Shown piece by piece: positions 1 through 9,295 of a stretch of DNA of 26,448 bases. Positions within the stretch are counted from its first letter, which is position 1, and each line of letters opens with the position of its first letter. Source of the stretch: JBCBKP01 sp038746265 (GTDB lineage Bacteria; Planctomycetota; Phycisphaerae; Phycisphaerales; UBA1924); NCBI GenBank assembly GCA_038746265.1, contig JBCDKU010000036.1:1-26448 (forward strand), written 5' to 3'. A program made the position numbers and the translations under genes. The notes below the pieces were generated by a model. The model made no database searches. It worked only from the letters and a program-made list of their open reading frames with translations, and was not told where the DNA came from.

Positions 1-70
1 CGACGGCAACGGCATCGTCAACATCTCCGACCTCTTCGCCTACATCAACGCCTTCACCGCCCAGCCGTAA
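1..70 (+). CDS. C-terminal end of a dockerin-tailed secreted protein (partial)
   Basis: Reading from base 2, the sequence encodes 22 residues, DGNGIVNISDLFAYINAFTAQ then P, and ends in TAA at 68-70. The pattern DxNGxVNISDLFxYINxF is a calcium-binding dockerin-like repeat. It closely matches the tail of the protein at 22297-23847 in this window. In planctomycetes such tails end large secreted or surface proteins; the rest of this protein lies outside the window, so its function cannot be judged. It converges on the DUF721 gene, whose stop is at 97. Confidence 0.75.
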   Translation, partial: DGNGIVNISDLFAYINAFTAQP

Positions 71-96
71 GCGGGGCCGCAGGCCAACGAGCAAAC

Positions 97-489
97 TCAA
101 CGCGACCGGGTCACCACCCGGTAGCTCCGGATCGAAACAGGGGCGGCCCCGCGAACCATCGCGAGGCCGCCCTTTCTCATCCACTGATCCAGCCGGTACC
201 GCCCCGACGCCGACCCGCACTCGAGCTTCAGCACCCCGCGCTCCAGCGACACCCCGCGCACCGACGACCGCGCCCACGCGGGCGCCACCCGCGCCCACGC
301 CTCCTCGATCGCCGAATCACGACGCCCCGCCTCCGCGAGCCCCTTCCGGATCCCGCCGAGCGCCCCGCCGAGCCCGAACCGCTCGGGCCACACCCGCCAC
401 CCCCGCAGCCGCGCCAGCTGACCCGAAGGCCCGCCGCGAGCCCGGTCATCCGATGAACCCTGCCACCCCGGCTCGGTACCGTGTCCCAT
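97..489 (-). CDS. DUF721 / DciA-like protein
   Basis: A small basic protein of about 130 residues. Its C-terminal half (AIEEAWARVAPAWA, then GVLKLECGSASGRYRLDQWM and a GG step) follows the DUF721 pattern: a Trp-containing helix, a short beta strand of the L-x-V/L-x-C type, then an Arg/Leu-rich helix. Bacterial DUF721 proteins include DciA, which helps load the replicative helicase DnaB in species without DnaC. The family call rests on this pattern only, and the first 40 residues are low-complexity and Gly/Arg-rich. ATG at 489 is preferred; an in-frame GTG lies two codons upstream at 495. It is divergent from the ABC ATPase gene, with a shared upstream region of about 64 bp. Confidence 0.65.
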   Translation of the reverse strand: MGHGTEPGWQGSSDDRARGGPSGQLARLRGWRVWPERFGLGGALGGIRKGLAEAGRRDSAIEEAWARVAPAWARSSVRGVSLERGVLKLECGSASGRYRLDQWMRKGGLAMVRGAAPVSIRSYRVVTRSR

Positions 490-553
490 CGCCACACACT
501 ACCGACTCCCCCACCGCTGCCCACCCCGGAAAGCCGCCCCGCAAACACACCAC

Positions 554-1198
554 ATGGACCGACCCGGACTCATCATCGAGAACCTCACCAAGCACCACCG
601 CAACCCGCGCGGCCGTGAAGTCACTGTGCTCCAAGGTTTTGCGCTCGATCTCGAGCCCAGCATCGCAGCCGTGATCCACGCCCCGTCCGGCCACGGCAAG
701 ACCACACTCCTCCGCCTCATCGCGGGCCTCGAAACACCAGACCAGGGCGCCATCACCTTCCAGGGCAAGCGCCTCGACAAGCTCCCTCCAGCCGCCCGAC
801 CGATCGCCCTGCTCCCTCAGGACGCACCGCTCTGGCCGCACCTGACCATCAAACGCAACGTCACCGAAGCCGCCGCGCCGAACGCGCCGCCCGCAGCAGA
901 GCTGCTCGACCAGCTCGAAGTCGGCGCAATCGCCGACCGCAAACCCCACGAGCTCTCGGGCGGCGAACGCCGACGCGCCGCCCTTGCCAGCGCGATCGCC
1001 ACCGCCGCTCCACTGCTGCTTCTCGACGAACCCACCGCGGGCCTGAGCGGCTCCGCCCGGACCGCCGTGATCCGGCTCATCGCCGATCAGCAGGCCACGC
1101 GACTCATCACGACACACGACCCATCCCTGAGCGAGGAGCTCACTGGGGCGATCAGTGTCGGTCTAGATCCAATCAAAATACAAACAAAAAAGGGCTGA
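554..1198 (+). CDS. ABC transporter ATP-binding protein
   Basis: A 214-residue single nucleotide-binding domain with all ABC ATPase motifs: Walker A APSGHGKTT (43-51), Q-loop Gln89, signature LSGGE (134-138), Walker B LLLLDEP (154-160) and H-loop His188. The first Gly of Walker A is Ala, which is a mild departure. Length and layout resemble small export or lipoprotein-release type ATPases (LolD/FtsE-like), but no permease lies next to it, so substrate and direction of transport are unknown. The C-terminal IKIQTKKG is encoded by an AT-rich stretch that recurs at the parB start. It converges with the histidine kinase gene with one base between the stop codons. Confidence 0.9.
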   Translation: MDRPGLIIENLTKHHRNPRGREVTVLQGFALDLEPSIAAVIHAPSGHGKTTLLRLIAGLETPDQGAITFQGKRLDKLPPAARPIALLPQDAPLWPHLTIKRNVTEAAAPNAPPAAELLDQLEVGAIADRKPHELSGGERRRAALASAIATAAPLLLLDEPTAGLSGSARTAVIRLIADQQATRLITTHDPSLSEELTGAISVGLDPIKIQTKKG

Positions 1199-1199
1199 G

Positions 1200-2075
1200 T
1201 CAACCAGCTTCGCGCATCTCGCCGGTCGCGGTCTCGCCTGCCAGCGGCAGCCACAGCGACGCGGCCGATCCGCCCTCGTCGCGCCGATCGAGATCCATCC
1301 GCCCACCGCACCGCGCGACCAGCAGGCGCGCGAGCGAGATCCCGAGACCACCGCGAACCCGGGGAGGCTCGCCCGACTCGTTCGGCTCCGCCCGTGCCCA
1401 GGCGATGATGTCCCGCGGCACGCCGGGCCCGGTGTCCTCGATCACGATCGAAGCCACACCAGCATCCGTCGAGATCGCCCGGATCGACACCGACCCCCCA
1501 CCGACACGCGCAGTCGCGTCCCGGGCGTTCATGATCAGATTCAGCAGCATGTGCCGCAGATCCGCGTCACGGACCGAAACCTCGAGGCCCGGCTCGACAG
1601 CCGTGTGATAGACGATCGAGTCATCCCCTGTGACCGGCGCGAGCGTCCGGAGCACCGATGTGACCGCCAACTCGACGCGCGAAGGACCAGTGGGGGCGTC
1701 CTCTTCCAGCCGCGCCATCGAGAGAATCGAGTTCGTAATCGACTGCACCTGGCTCACCGCGTCCACCGTCGCGTGGAGCGCGCGGTGCGACAGCGCGATA
1801 TCGCTCGGTGTTTTCAGGGCCGCCTGGGAGTACGCCATCGCGGGCGTCAGCAGGTTGCGGACCTCGTGCGAGAGCATCCCGACGAGCATTCCAAGCTGCT
1901 CGAGACACTTCCCATCCGCCGCCGAGTCGATGTTCCCCGTGGAACACACGCCGGGCACACCATCACCAAGCCGAAGCCGCGGCGAGGTGTCGGCCGACGC
2001 AGCGTCGCCGTCAGGTCTTCTGTCTTCGGTGCTCCCGGACACGACGGAGAGATCGGCAATCCGCCACCCGAACAA
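1200..2075 (-). CDS. soluble sensor histidine kinase
   Basis: A two-component kinase with no membrane segment. Taking a TTG start at 2075 gives 291 residues. The H-box is LSHEVRNLLTP with phospho-acceptor His70. The ATPase domain shows the N-box NLIMNARDA (about 179-187), G1 EDTGPGVP (about 213-220) and G2 RGGLGIS (241-247). The stretch before the H-box is short and has no recognised sensor domain, so the signal is unknown; no response regulator is adjacent. The start is uncertain: no in-frame ATG precedes the H-box helix, GTG at 2042 is an alternative, and the frame stays open to 2237 inside the Nudix gene, but that extension is Gly/Cys-rich and unlike coding sequence. A parS-like site lies inside the gene. 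Confidence 0.85.
   Translation of the reverse strand: MFGWRIADLSVVSGSTEDRRPDGDAASADTSPRLRLGDGVPGVCSTGNIDSAADGKCLEQLGMLVGMLSHEVRNLLTPAMAYSQAALKTPSDIALSHRALHATVDAVSQVQSITNSILSMARLEEDAPTGPSRVELAVTSVLRTLAPVTGDDSIVYHTAVEPGLEVSVRDADLRHMLLNLIMNARDATARVGGGSVSIRAISTDAGVASIVIEDTGPGVPRDIIAWARAEPNESGEPPRVRGGLGISLARLLVARCGGRMDLDRRDEGGSAASLWLPLAGETATGEMREAG
1931..1946. other. parS-like site, one mismatch
   Basis: TGTTCCCCGTGGAACA differs at one position from the perfect palindrome at 2316-2331. It matches the general bacterial parS pattern TGTTYCACGTGRAACA except for C in place of A at position 7. It lies within the histidine kinase gene, about 0.7 kb from parB. Sites like this are bound by ParB, which then spreads along the DNA as CTP-loaded clamps. 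Binding here is inferred. Confidence 0.6.
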
Positions 2076-2095
2076 GCGAAGGCATCGGCAGCAAT

Positions 2096-2611
2096 TTAGA
2101 TCGCCCCCGCCCCAGCCCCGCCAGTCAGCACAACCGGCACAGCCGGCAGATCCGACGACGCCCCCCCGCTCATCAGCCACGCCCGGATGGATGCGGGCCG
2201 CAAGTCCAGATCGTGCAGCGACGCCAGATCCGCCCACACGAACTCGATGTGCGACTCCCGGCTCGCGACCGGATCTCCCGCCCGGATCGCCTCGCCGCCG
2301 TCCGGCCCGAAGACCTGTTCCACGTGGAACACAAAGTTGAGTTCGTGGTGGCGCTCCGAGCCCCGATTGGTCGAGACTTCAAAGTGCTCCTCCGTGATCA
2401 GAGCCCCACGTCCCATTACCGCCCGCAACCCCGCCTCCTCCTTGAGCTCACGAGCCGCCGCCGCCACCGCCGGCTCACCTGGCTCGACATGCCCCCCGGG
2501 CAGATACGTGTAGCCGCCTCGCACCGATCGGCACAGCAGCACCCGCCCCTCATCCAAGATCAACGCCCGGGCAATGACCTCAATCTCTAGATGTTGTTGG
2601 TTTGAACCCAT
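2096..2611 (-). CDS. Nudix hydrolase
   Basis: A 171-residue protein with a complete Nudix box: Gly40, Glu46 and REL-KEEAGL (54-62), fitting GX5EX7REUXEEXGU exactly. The enzymes hydrolyse nucleoside diphosphates linked to another group, using divalent metal held by the box glutamates. The substrate cannot be told from sequence. The strand before the box (ARALILDEGRVLLCRS) and the PGG turn are typical. The last 20 residues are Ala/Gly-rich and probably disordered. ATG at 2611 lies 41 bp from the divergent parB start, so the two share a promoter region. A perfect parS palindrome lies inside the gene, encoding FHVEQ. Confidence 0.9.
   Translation of the reverse strand: MGSNQQHLEIEVIARALILDEGRVLLCRSVRGGYTYLPGGHVEPGEPAVAAAARELKEEAGLRAVMGRGALITEEHFEVSTNRGSERHHELNFVFHVEQVFGPDGGEAIRAGDPVASRESHIEFVWADLASLHDLDLRPASIRAWLMSGGASSDLPAVPVVLTGGAGAGAI
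2316..2331. other. parS centromere-like site (perfect palindrome)
   Basis: TGTTCCACGTGGAACA is a perfect 16-bp palindrome and fits the parS pattern recognised by chromosomal ParB/Spo0J proteins. It lies in the coding sequence of the Nudix gene, 337 bp before the parB start codon. A second, near-identical copy sits 385 bp away at 1931-1946. The closeness to parB makes a partition role likely. Confidence 0.85.
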
Positions 2612-2652
2612 AACACACTATATCCTGAGATCTGAAACCCGAGAATCACGCA

Positions 2653-3708
2653 ATGGCCGATCAAAATACAAACAAACGCAAGAAACGACGCCTCGGCAAA
2701 GGACTCTCCTCGCTCGTCGCCGAGCCGGCACCTCCGCCAGCGCCTCCGCCAGTGACCCAGATAGCCACGCAACCAGCCACGCCAACGCAAGCAGCGTCAC
2801 CTCCGCTCGCCGACCATACCCCCGCATCCAACGGCCAGCCCGCGCCGGCGGCGAGCGCCATCGAACCCAAGCCCGCGCCCTCCCCGCCGGGCCTTGTCGC
2901 GCAGGACATCCCGCTCGATGACATCATCCCGAGCCCCTACCAGCCGCGCAGCGAGATCGACGACGAAACCCTGCAGGGACTTGCCGAATCCATCCGCAGC
3001 GCGGGCGTGATCCAGCCCATCGTCGTCCGCGAGTCGCAGCAGCGGGGGCGCTACGAGCTCATCGCGGGCGAGCGCCGCTGGCGGGCATCCCGCCTCGCGG
3101 GCAATACGACCATCCCCGCGATCATCCGTCAAGCCGACGAGCAGCGGGCGGCCGAGTGGGCCCTCATCGAGAACATCCAGCGCGAGGATCTCAACCCGAT
3201 CGAGCGCTCCGAGGCCCTCCGCCGATTGCAGGAGACGTTCGACTGGACGCAGCAGCAGATCGCCGAGCGCGTCGGTCTGGAGCGATCCACGGTCGCGAAC
3301 CTCATGCGGCTCGCCGACCTCGAAGATGAGATCCGATCCAAGATCGCTGCCGGCAAGCTCGCCACCGGGCACGCCAAAGCGCTTCTGAGTCTCCCCGCCG
3401 GCACGAGGCGGACCAAACTCGCAGAACTCGCCGTCAAGGGCTCCTGGTCGGTCCGCAAGCTGGAATCAGAAGCCAGGAAGCAATCGCAGTCGGAACACAC
3501 ATCGTCGCAAGGGAATCACCGATCACCCGATCTCGAATCACTCGAACGCCACCTCGGCGAGTTCCTCGGGACCCGCGTCCGCATCAAAGTTTCCTCGGGC
3601 GGCAAGCAGGGCGAGATCGGGCTGCGCTTTTTCGATCTTGATCACTTCGATGCGCTGCTCGCAAAGATGGGTTACAACACTGGTGAGATGTCGGACACAA
3701 ATTTGTAA
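2653..3708 (+). CDS. parB: chromosome-partitioning protein ParB (Spo0J family)
   Basis: A 351-residue ParB. The N-terminus KKRRLGKGLSSLV (10-22) is the conserved ParA-contacting peptide, followed by a Pro/Ala-rich linker to about residue 85. The CTP-binding ParB domain starts at IPLDDIIPSPYQPR (86-99) and has the two nucleotide boxes GERRWRA (139-145) and ENIQRE (173-178). A helix-turn-helix for parS (about 199-218, WTQQQIAERVGLERSTVANL) follows, and the C-terminal 60 residues fit the dimerisation domain. It should load on the parS sites at 1931 and 2316 and help segregate chromosome origins. parA, usually directly upstream, is not in the window; instead a divergent Nudix gene sits there. Confidence 0.96.
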   Translation: MADQNTNKRKKRRLGKGLSSLVAEPAPPPAPPPVTQIATQPATPTQAASPPLADHTPASNGQPAPAASAIEPKPAPSPPGLVAQDIPLDDIIPSPYQPRSEIDDETLQGLAESIRSAGVIQPIVVRESQQRGRYELIAGERRWRASRLAGNTTIPAIIRQADEQRAAEWALIENIQREDLNPIERSEALRRLQETFDWTQQQIAERVGLERSTVANLMRLADLEDEIRSKIAAGKLATGHAKALLSLPAGTRRTKLAELAVKGSWSVRKLESEARKQSQSEHTSSQGNHRSPDLESLERHLGEFLGTRVRIKVSSGGKQGEIGLRFFDLDHFDALLAKMGYNTGEMSDTNL

Positions 3709-3810
3709 AAAGATGTTCCTCAGACACGACAGATTGAGTGACACAGGCTAAGGTAGCTCCTCTCGGCAACAGACTTCCCGATCCGTAACCAGTCAACGAA
3801 GAGGATTCAT

Positions 3811-4254
3811 ATGGCCAAGAAGTCGCGACGCAAGAAGACCACCGCCAAGTCCGCACCCGCGCGAACCAGCGGGGGGCTTTCCGGTGTGTCGATCACCGAT
3901 CTGACCACCTAGATCCGCCGCCGGCAGCGCCGGCTCTCCACGCTCGAGCGCAAGCGCGAGCGTCTCGCGAGCGAGCTCGCGTCGCTCGATGCCGAGATCC
4001 GCGAGCTCGGCGGCAGCATGGGCGGGGGCGCACTCGAGCCGGGCCGCAAGCGTCCGCGCAACACCAAAAAGCTCCCCGACGCGCTCGCCGATGTGCTCAA
4101 GGGCAAGACCATGGGCGTGCAGGAAGCCGCCGACGCCGTCCAGGCCGCCGGCTATCAGAGCTCATCCGCGAACTTCCGCAATATCGTCAATCAGGTGCTC
4201 ATCAGCGACAAGCGTTTCAAGCGCGTCGATCGCGGCCAGTACACGTCGAAGTAA
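3811..4254 (+). pseudogene. small basic winged-helix-like protein gene interrupted by an in-frame amber codon
   Basis: From ATG at 3811 the frame encodes MAKKSRRKK and a Lys/Ala-rich leader, then meets TAG at 3910-3912 (codon 34). The same frame continues without another stop to TAA at 4252-4254. Past the TAG comes a charged helix (IRRRQRRLSTLERKRERLASELASLDAEI, about 35-63), then a winged-helix-like domain (KGKTMGVQEAADAVQAAGY ... NIVNQVLISDKRFKRVDRGQYTSK). A full product would have 147 residues. GAG, AAG or CAG to TAG is a single-base change. Readings are a recent nonsense mutation, suppressed or read-through translation, restart at the internal ATG 4018, or a sequence error. The basic leader and helix suggest nucleic-acid binding; no named family is recognised. 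A terminator follows at 4300. Confidence 0.6.
4018..4254 (+). CDS. winged-helix-like C-terminal domain, possible restart product
   Basis: This is the longest intact ATG-initiated frame after the amber codon: 78 residues beginning MGGGALEPGRKRP. It contains the whole presumed winged-helix domain (LPDALADVLKGKTMGVQEAADAVQ through RVDRGQYTSK). The ATG is preceded by GGCGGCAGC, a poor ribosome-binding site. It could be made independently if translation restarts, or it may simply be the 3' part of the interrupted gene. Function is unknown, probably nucleic-acid or protein binding. Confidence 0.5.
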   Translation: MGGGALEPGRKRPRNTKKLPDALADVLKGKTMGVQEAADAVQAAGYQSSSANFRNIVNQVLISDKRFKRVDRGQYTSK

Positions 4255-4299
4255 GCCCGGCGAAGGACACTCGTCGCTCAAGAACCCCATCTGTCAAAG

Positions 4300-4342
4300 A
4301 ACAACGCCCGCTACCGAGATTCCATCGGAGGCGGGCGTTGTT
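4300..4342. terminator. strong hairpin terminator between convergent genes
   Basis: Perfect 12-bp stem AACAACGCCCGC (4300-4311) with GCGGGCGTTGTT (4331-4342) and a 19-nt loop. It lies 46 bp past the stop of the plus-strand winged-helix gene and 48 bp past the stop of the minus-strand lipoprotein gene, so it could end both transcripts. No long T tract follows. Confidence 0.7.
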
Positions 4343-4389
4343 GATTGTCGAGTAGTTCTCGACGCTCGAAACGAGCGTCCGTATTTCAA

Positions 4390-4665
4390 TTACGGCGACC
4401 GCGGCTTCAGACGCGGGTGCAGCTTCGACGGCTGATCCAGAAGCCAGAGGCGCTCCATATCGTCCTGCACGTTCCGAAGATCGGTGTCCATGACGACAAT
4501 GAGATCATTGTGAACCATGGCGCGGTTTCTCGAAAGCGAAGAGGCCGCCGGGCTCGGATCGAGCCGAAGGGCATACACGCTGTTCCCGCAGCCAGTCAGA
4601 CCGGCTGCGACGAGACCGAGCCCTATCGAGCCGATCGCGAGCTTCGTGTTTCTCTTGTTCATCAT
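4390..4665 (-). CDS. small putative lipoprotein
   Basis: A 91-residue protein with a lipoprotein signal peptide: MMNKRNTK, a hydrophobic stretch IGSIGLGLVAAG, and lipobox LTGC with Cys26 as the lipidated residue. The mature part is about 65 residues, polar and rich in Asp/Arg, with no recognised domain (HNDLIVVMDTDLRNVQDDMERLW is probably helical). ATG at 4665 has a good ribosome-binding site, AGGAG, 6 bases upstream. The frame stays open further upstream, but that extension lacks coding character and the signal peptide fixes the start here. Function unknown. Confidence 0.75.
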   Translation of the reverse strand: MMNKRNTKLAIGSIGLGLVAAGLTGCGNSVYALRLDPSPAASSLSRNRAMVHNDLIVVMDTDLRNVQDDMERLWLLDQPSKLHPRLKPRSP

Positions 4666-5186
4666 CGAACTCCTGTCCCGTCCACCGTGTGCCCCGCGGC
4701 CATTCCAACCCGGGCACCTGAAGTGAGATGCGTGTTCCCTGTCCGCGCTGCCGCGGAGCGGCCCGGAGTGTAGCGAACACGCCGGTCCACGTCCCGCCGC
4801 CGGCTCGAGCCGTACATGCGGCCTGCCGGAACCCGGTTCACGGACCATTCGCGGCACAACATCGGCCGGTTCTGAGCATCTGAGGCACAAATCCGAATCT
4901 CGTGGAAGACAGAAGCCGATTCCTGCGTATGCTCGATCTGACGCCCCGAGACGCCGGGGCTGTTCGGTGCATGTCCGAACCTTTGAGCACCCCGAGGGAG
5001 CTTTGCTGCTCCGGGCGATAGCCAGGCCTCGTTGCCCGCCCCCGCGGCGGGTTTCAGTGGAAGGCTGGGATCTGGAGCCGGGCACCCACCTTGAATCGGG
5101 GTTCGGGCAGACCGGAAGCCACGGCGTCACGGGGCGTTTGTTTGCGCCGGCTCAATCGGGGCCGGCGACCGCTCGATACCCCGAGC
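4666..5186. other. 521-bp region without a convincing gene
   Basis: Open frames here look like chance products of high GC. Two compact hairpins are visible: GCCCCG/CGGGGC at 4943-4960 and CGCCGGC/GCCGGCG at 5145-5167, the latter just before the small gene at 5187. The region must hold the promoters of the divergent genes at 4665 (-) and 5187 (+), but no clear -35/-10 pair or known riboswitch was found. Confidence 0.5.
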
Positions 5187-5402
5187 ATGGCCGCAAGCGT
5201 CAGCTCTGCCGCGATCTCCAACGTCGCCCTCGGCAACGAGGTGAGTCTCCGCGTCGCGGGCCTGGCGCTGGACGCCGCCCGCCAGGAGGGCGACGCCGCG
5301 ATCCTCCTGATCGAGTCCGCCGCCGACGCCGCCCCGCGTGGCGCGATCTCCGCCCGCCCGACCGCCGGCGAGACCGGCGGCCGCATCGACGTCACGGGCT
5401 GA
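5187..5402 (+). CDS. small YjfB-like protein (putative motility protein family)
   Basis: A 71-residue protein beginning MAASVSSAAISNVALGNEVS. The central stretch VSLRVAGLALDAARQEGDAAILLIESAA resembles the pattern of YjfB-like 'putative motility' proteins: a Ser/Ala-rich start, then an amphipathic helix with a late Leu-Leu pair. The match is by eye and the family is poorly understood. ATG at 5187 is chosen because it begins the family-like part; an ATG at 5091 would add 32 Arg/Gly-rich residues that look non-coding. No flagellar genes are adjacent. It lies about 120 bp before clpB in the same direction. Confidence 0.5.
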   Translation: MAASVSSAAISNVALGNEVSLRVAGLALDAARQEGDAAILLIESAADAAPRGAISARPTAGETGGRIDVTG

Positions 5403-5477
5403 GCCGGCCCGCCCGCCACAATCTGTCAGATTCTGCCAGCCCGGCAGTGGGGACGCCCCGAACCGCCTTCAAACGAG

Positions 5478-5521
5478 GGTGAGTCGGCGGCATGCGCTGG
5501 CGCGCACGTTGCATACTCACC
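5478..5521 (+). promoter_or_regulatory. inverted repeat in the clpB leader
   Basis: GGTGAGT (5478-5484) and ACTCACC (5515-5521) form a 7-bp inverted repeat with a 30-base interval, ending 3 bases before the clpB ATG. As RNA it would fold over the ribosome-binding region. As DNA it could be an operator. It is not a CIRCE element. Confidence 0.3.
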
Positions 5522-5524
5522 GGC

Positions 5525-8209
<2,685 letters not shown>

Positions 8210-8257
8210 CACGCCCGCGTTCCCGAACCCACGCCGCGCAGCGCCGTAGATGCGGCG

Positions 8258-9286
8258 ATGAAGCCACGAAAACGCTCGGCGATGCTCTCGGGTATCGCGA
8301 TCACCGCCGCCGCGGCCTGCGTCGCTGCGCGTGTTGCGCCATGGTTCTGGTTCGATGATCCGCACGACGCGACCGCGCTCGGCGGCTTCGGTGCCTTCAC
8401 CGTGTTGATCCTCGAGGCCTTCCGGTTCCATATCGCGCTCGCGATGCTTCCGGTTCTCCTGCTCACGATCACCATCAGACGCTGGCGATCAACCGCGGTC
8501 ATCGCGATCACGCTTGCAAGCATCGCCCTGCCGGCGCTCAACCGGAGTCTCCGCACGTCGCCGCGCCCGAACGGCTGGCCGACGCTCACTGTCCTCAACG
8601 CCAACACACTCTTCGGTCGCGCAGACGCGGAGACGCTCGCTCTATCCGCGTCCGATGTTGCAGCCGACGTCGTTGTCCTGCTCGAGGTCACGCAAGACGC
8701 GATGCCGCGATATATCTCGGCGTTCGCGGGCACGCACCCGCACGTCATTCCGGTTCCTGGGGACCAAGCCTTCGGACCGATGATCCTCAGCGCTGAGCCC
8801 TACGTCCGCGTCGATCCGGATGCCGGGCCGCGTGGGCTTCTCGATACGAAGCAGCCGCTCGGCGTGGTGGATCTTGACGGACGCGAGATCGCGGTCCGCG
8901 CTGTTCATCTTGTCTCGCCGGGCCCGCCGCCGCGGATGATGCAGACCGAGCGGCAACGCAAGCAGGCCGCCGATCTCGCCGCGTGGGCCGAGGGTGTCGC
9001 GGACGCGCTGATCGTGGCGGGGGATCTCAACGCGCCGTTCCGATCGAAGCACTTGCGCGAGCTGCGTGAGGCCGAGCTGCTGGAGTCGCACGACGTTGCC
9101 GGCCGCGGCCGCGGCGGCACATGGCCGATGATCGGGTTGTTCTCGCAGTTCCCGCCTATCCGGCTCGACCACATCATGTTCTCAGAGGATCTGCGGTGCA
9201 TCGAGTCGGGCGTGGTCCGCCGGCGGAACGGCTCCGACCACGCGGCTGTCTTCGCAACGTTCGAGTGCCGGGGTGAGAAGCCGTAG
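8258..9286 (+). CDS. membrane-anchored endonuclease/exonuclease/phosphatase family protein
   Basis: A 342-residue protein with two or three N-terminal membrane segments (about 8-25, 44-72 and 78-94), then an EEP catalytic domain. Visible metal and active-site motifs are LNANTLFG (113-120), LLEV with Glu143, His217, GDLNAP (255-260), LDHIM (303-307) and GSDHAAV (325-331). The layout, a few TM helices followed by an EEP domain, matches many uncharacterised bacterial proteins whose substrates (phosphodiester or phosphoester) are unknown. Its stop is only 9 bases before the aminotransferase gene, so the two are probably co-transcribed. Confidence 0.9.
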   Translation: MKPRKRSAMLSGIAITAAAACVAARVAPWFWFDDPHDATALGGFGAFTVLILEAFRFHIALAMLPVLLLTITIRRWRSTAVIAITLASIALPALNRSLRTSPRPNGWPTLTVLNANTLFGRADAETLALSASDVAADVVVLLEVTQDAMPRYISAFAGTHPHVIPVPGDQAFGPMILSAEPYVRVDPDAGPRGLLDTKQPLGVVDLDGREIAVRAVHLVSPGPPPRMMQTERQRKQAADLAAWAEGVADALIVAGDLNAPFRSKHLRELREAELLESHDVAGRGRGGTWPMIGLFSQFPPIRLDHIMFSEDLRCIESGVVRRRNGSDHAAVFATFECRGEKP

Positions 9287-9295
9287 GATTCCCCC

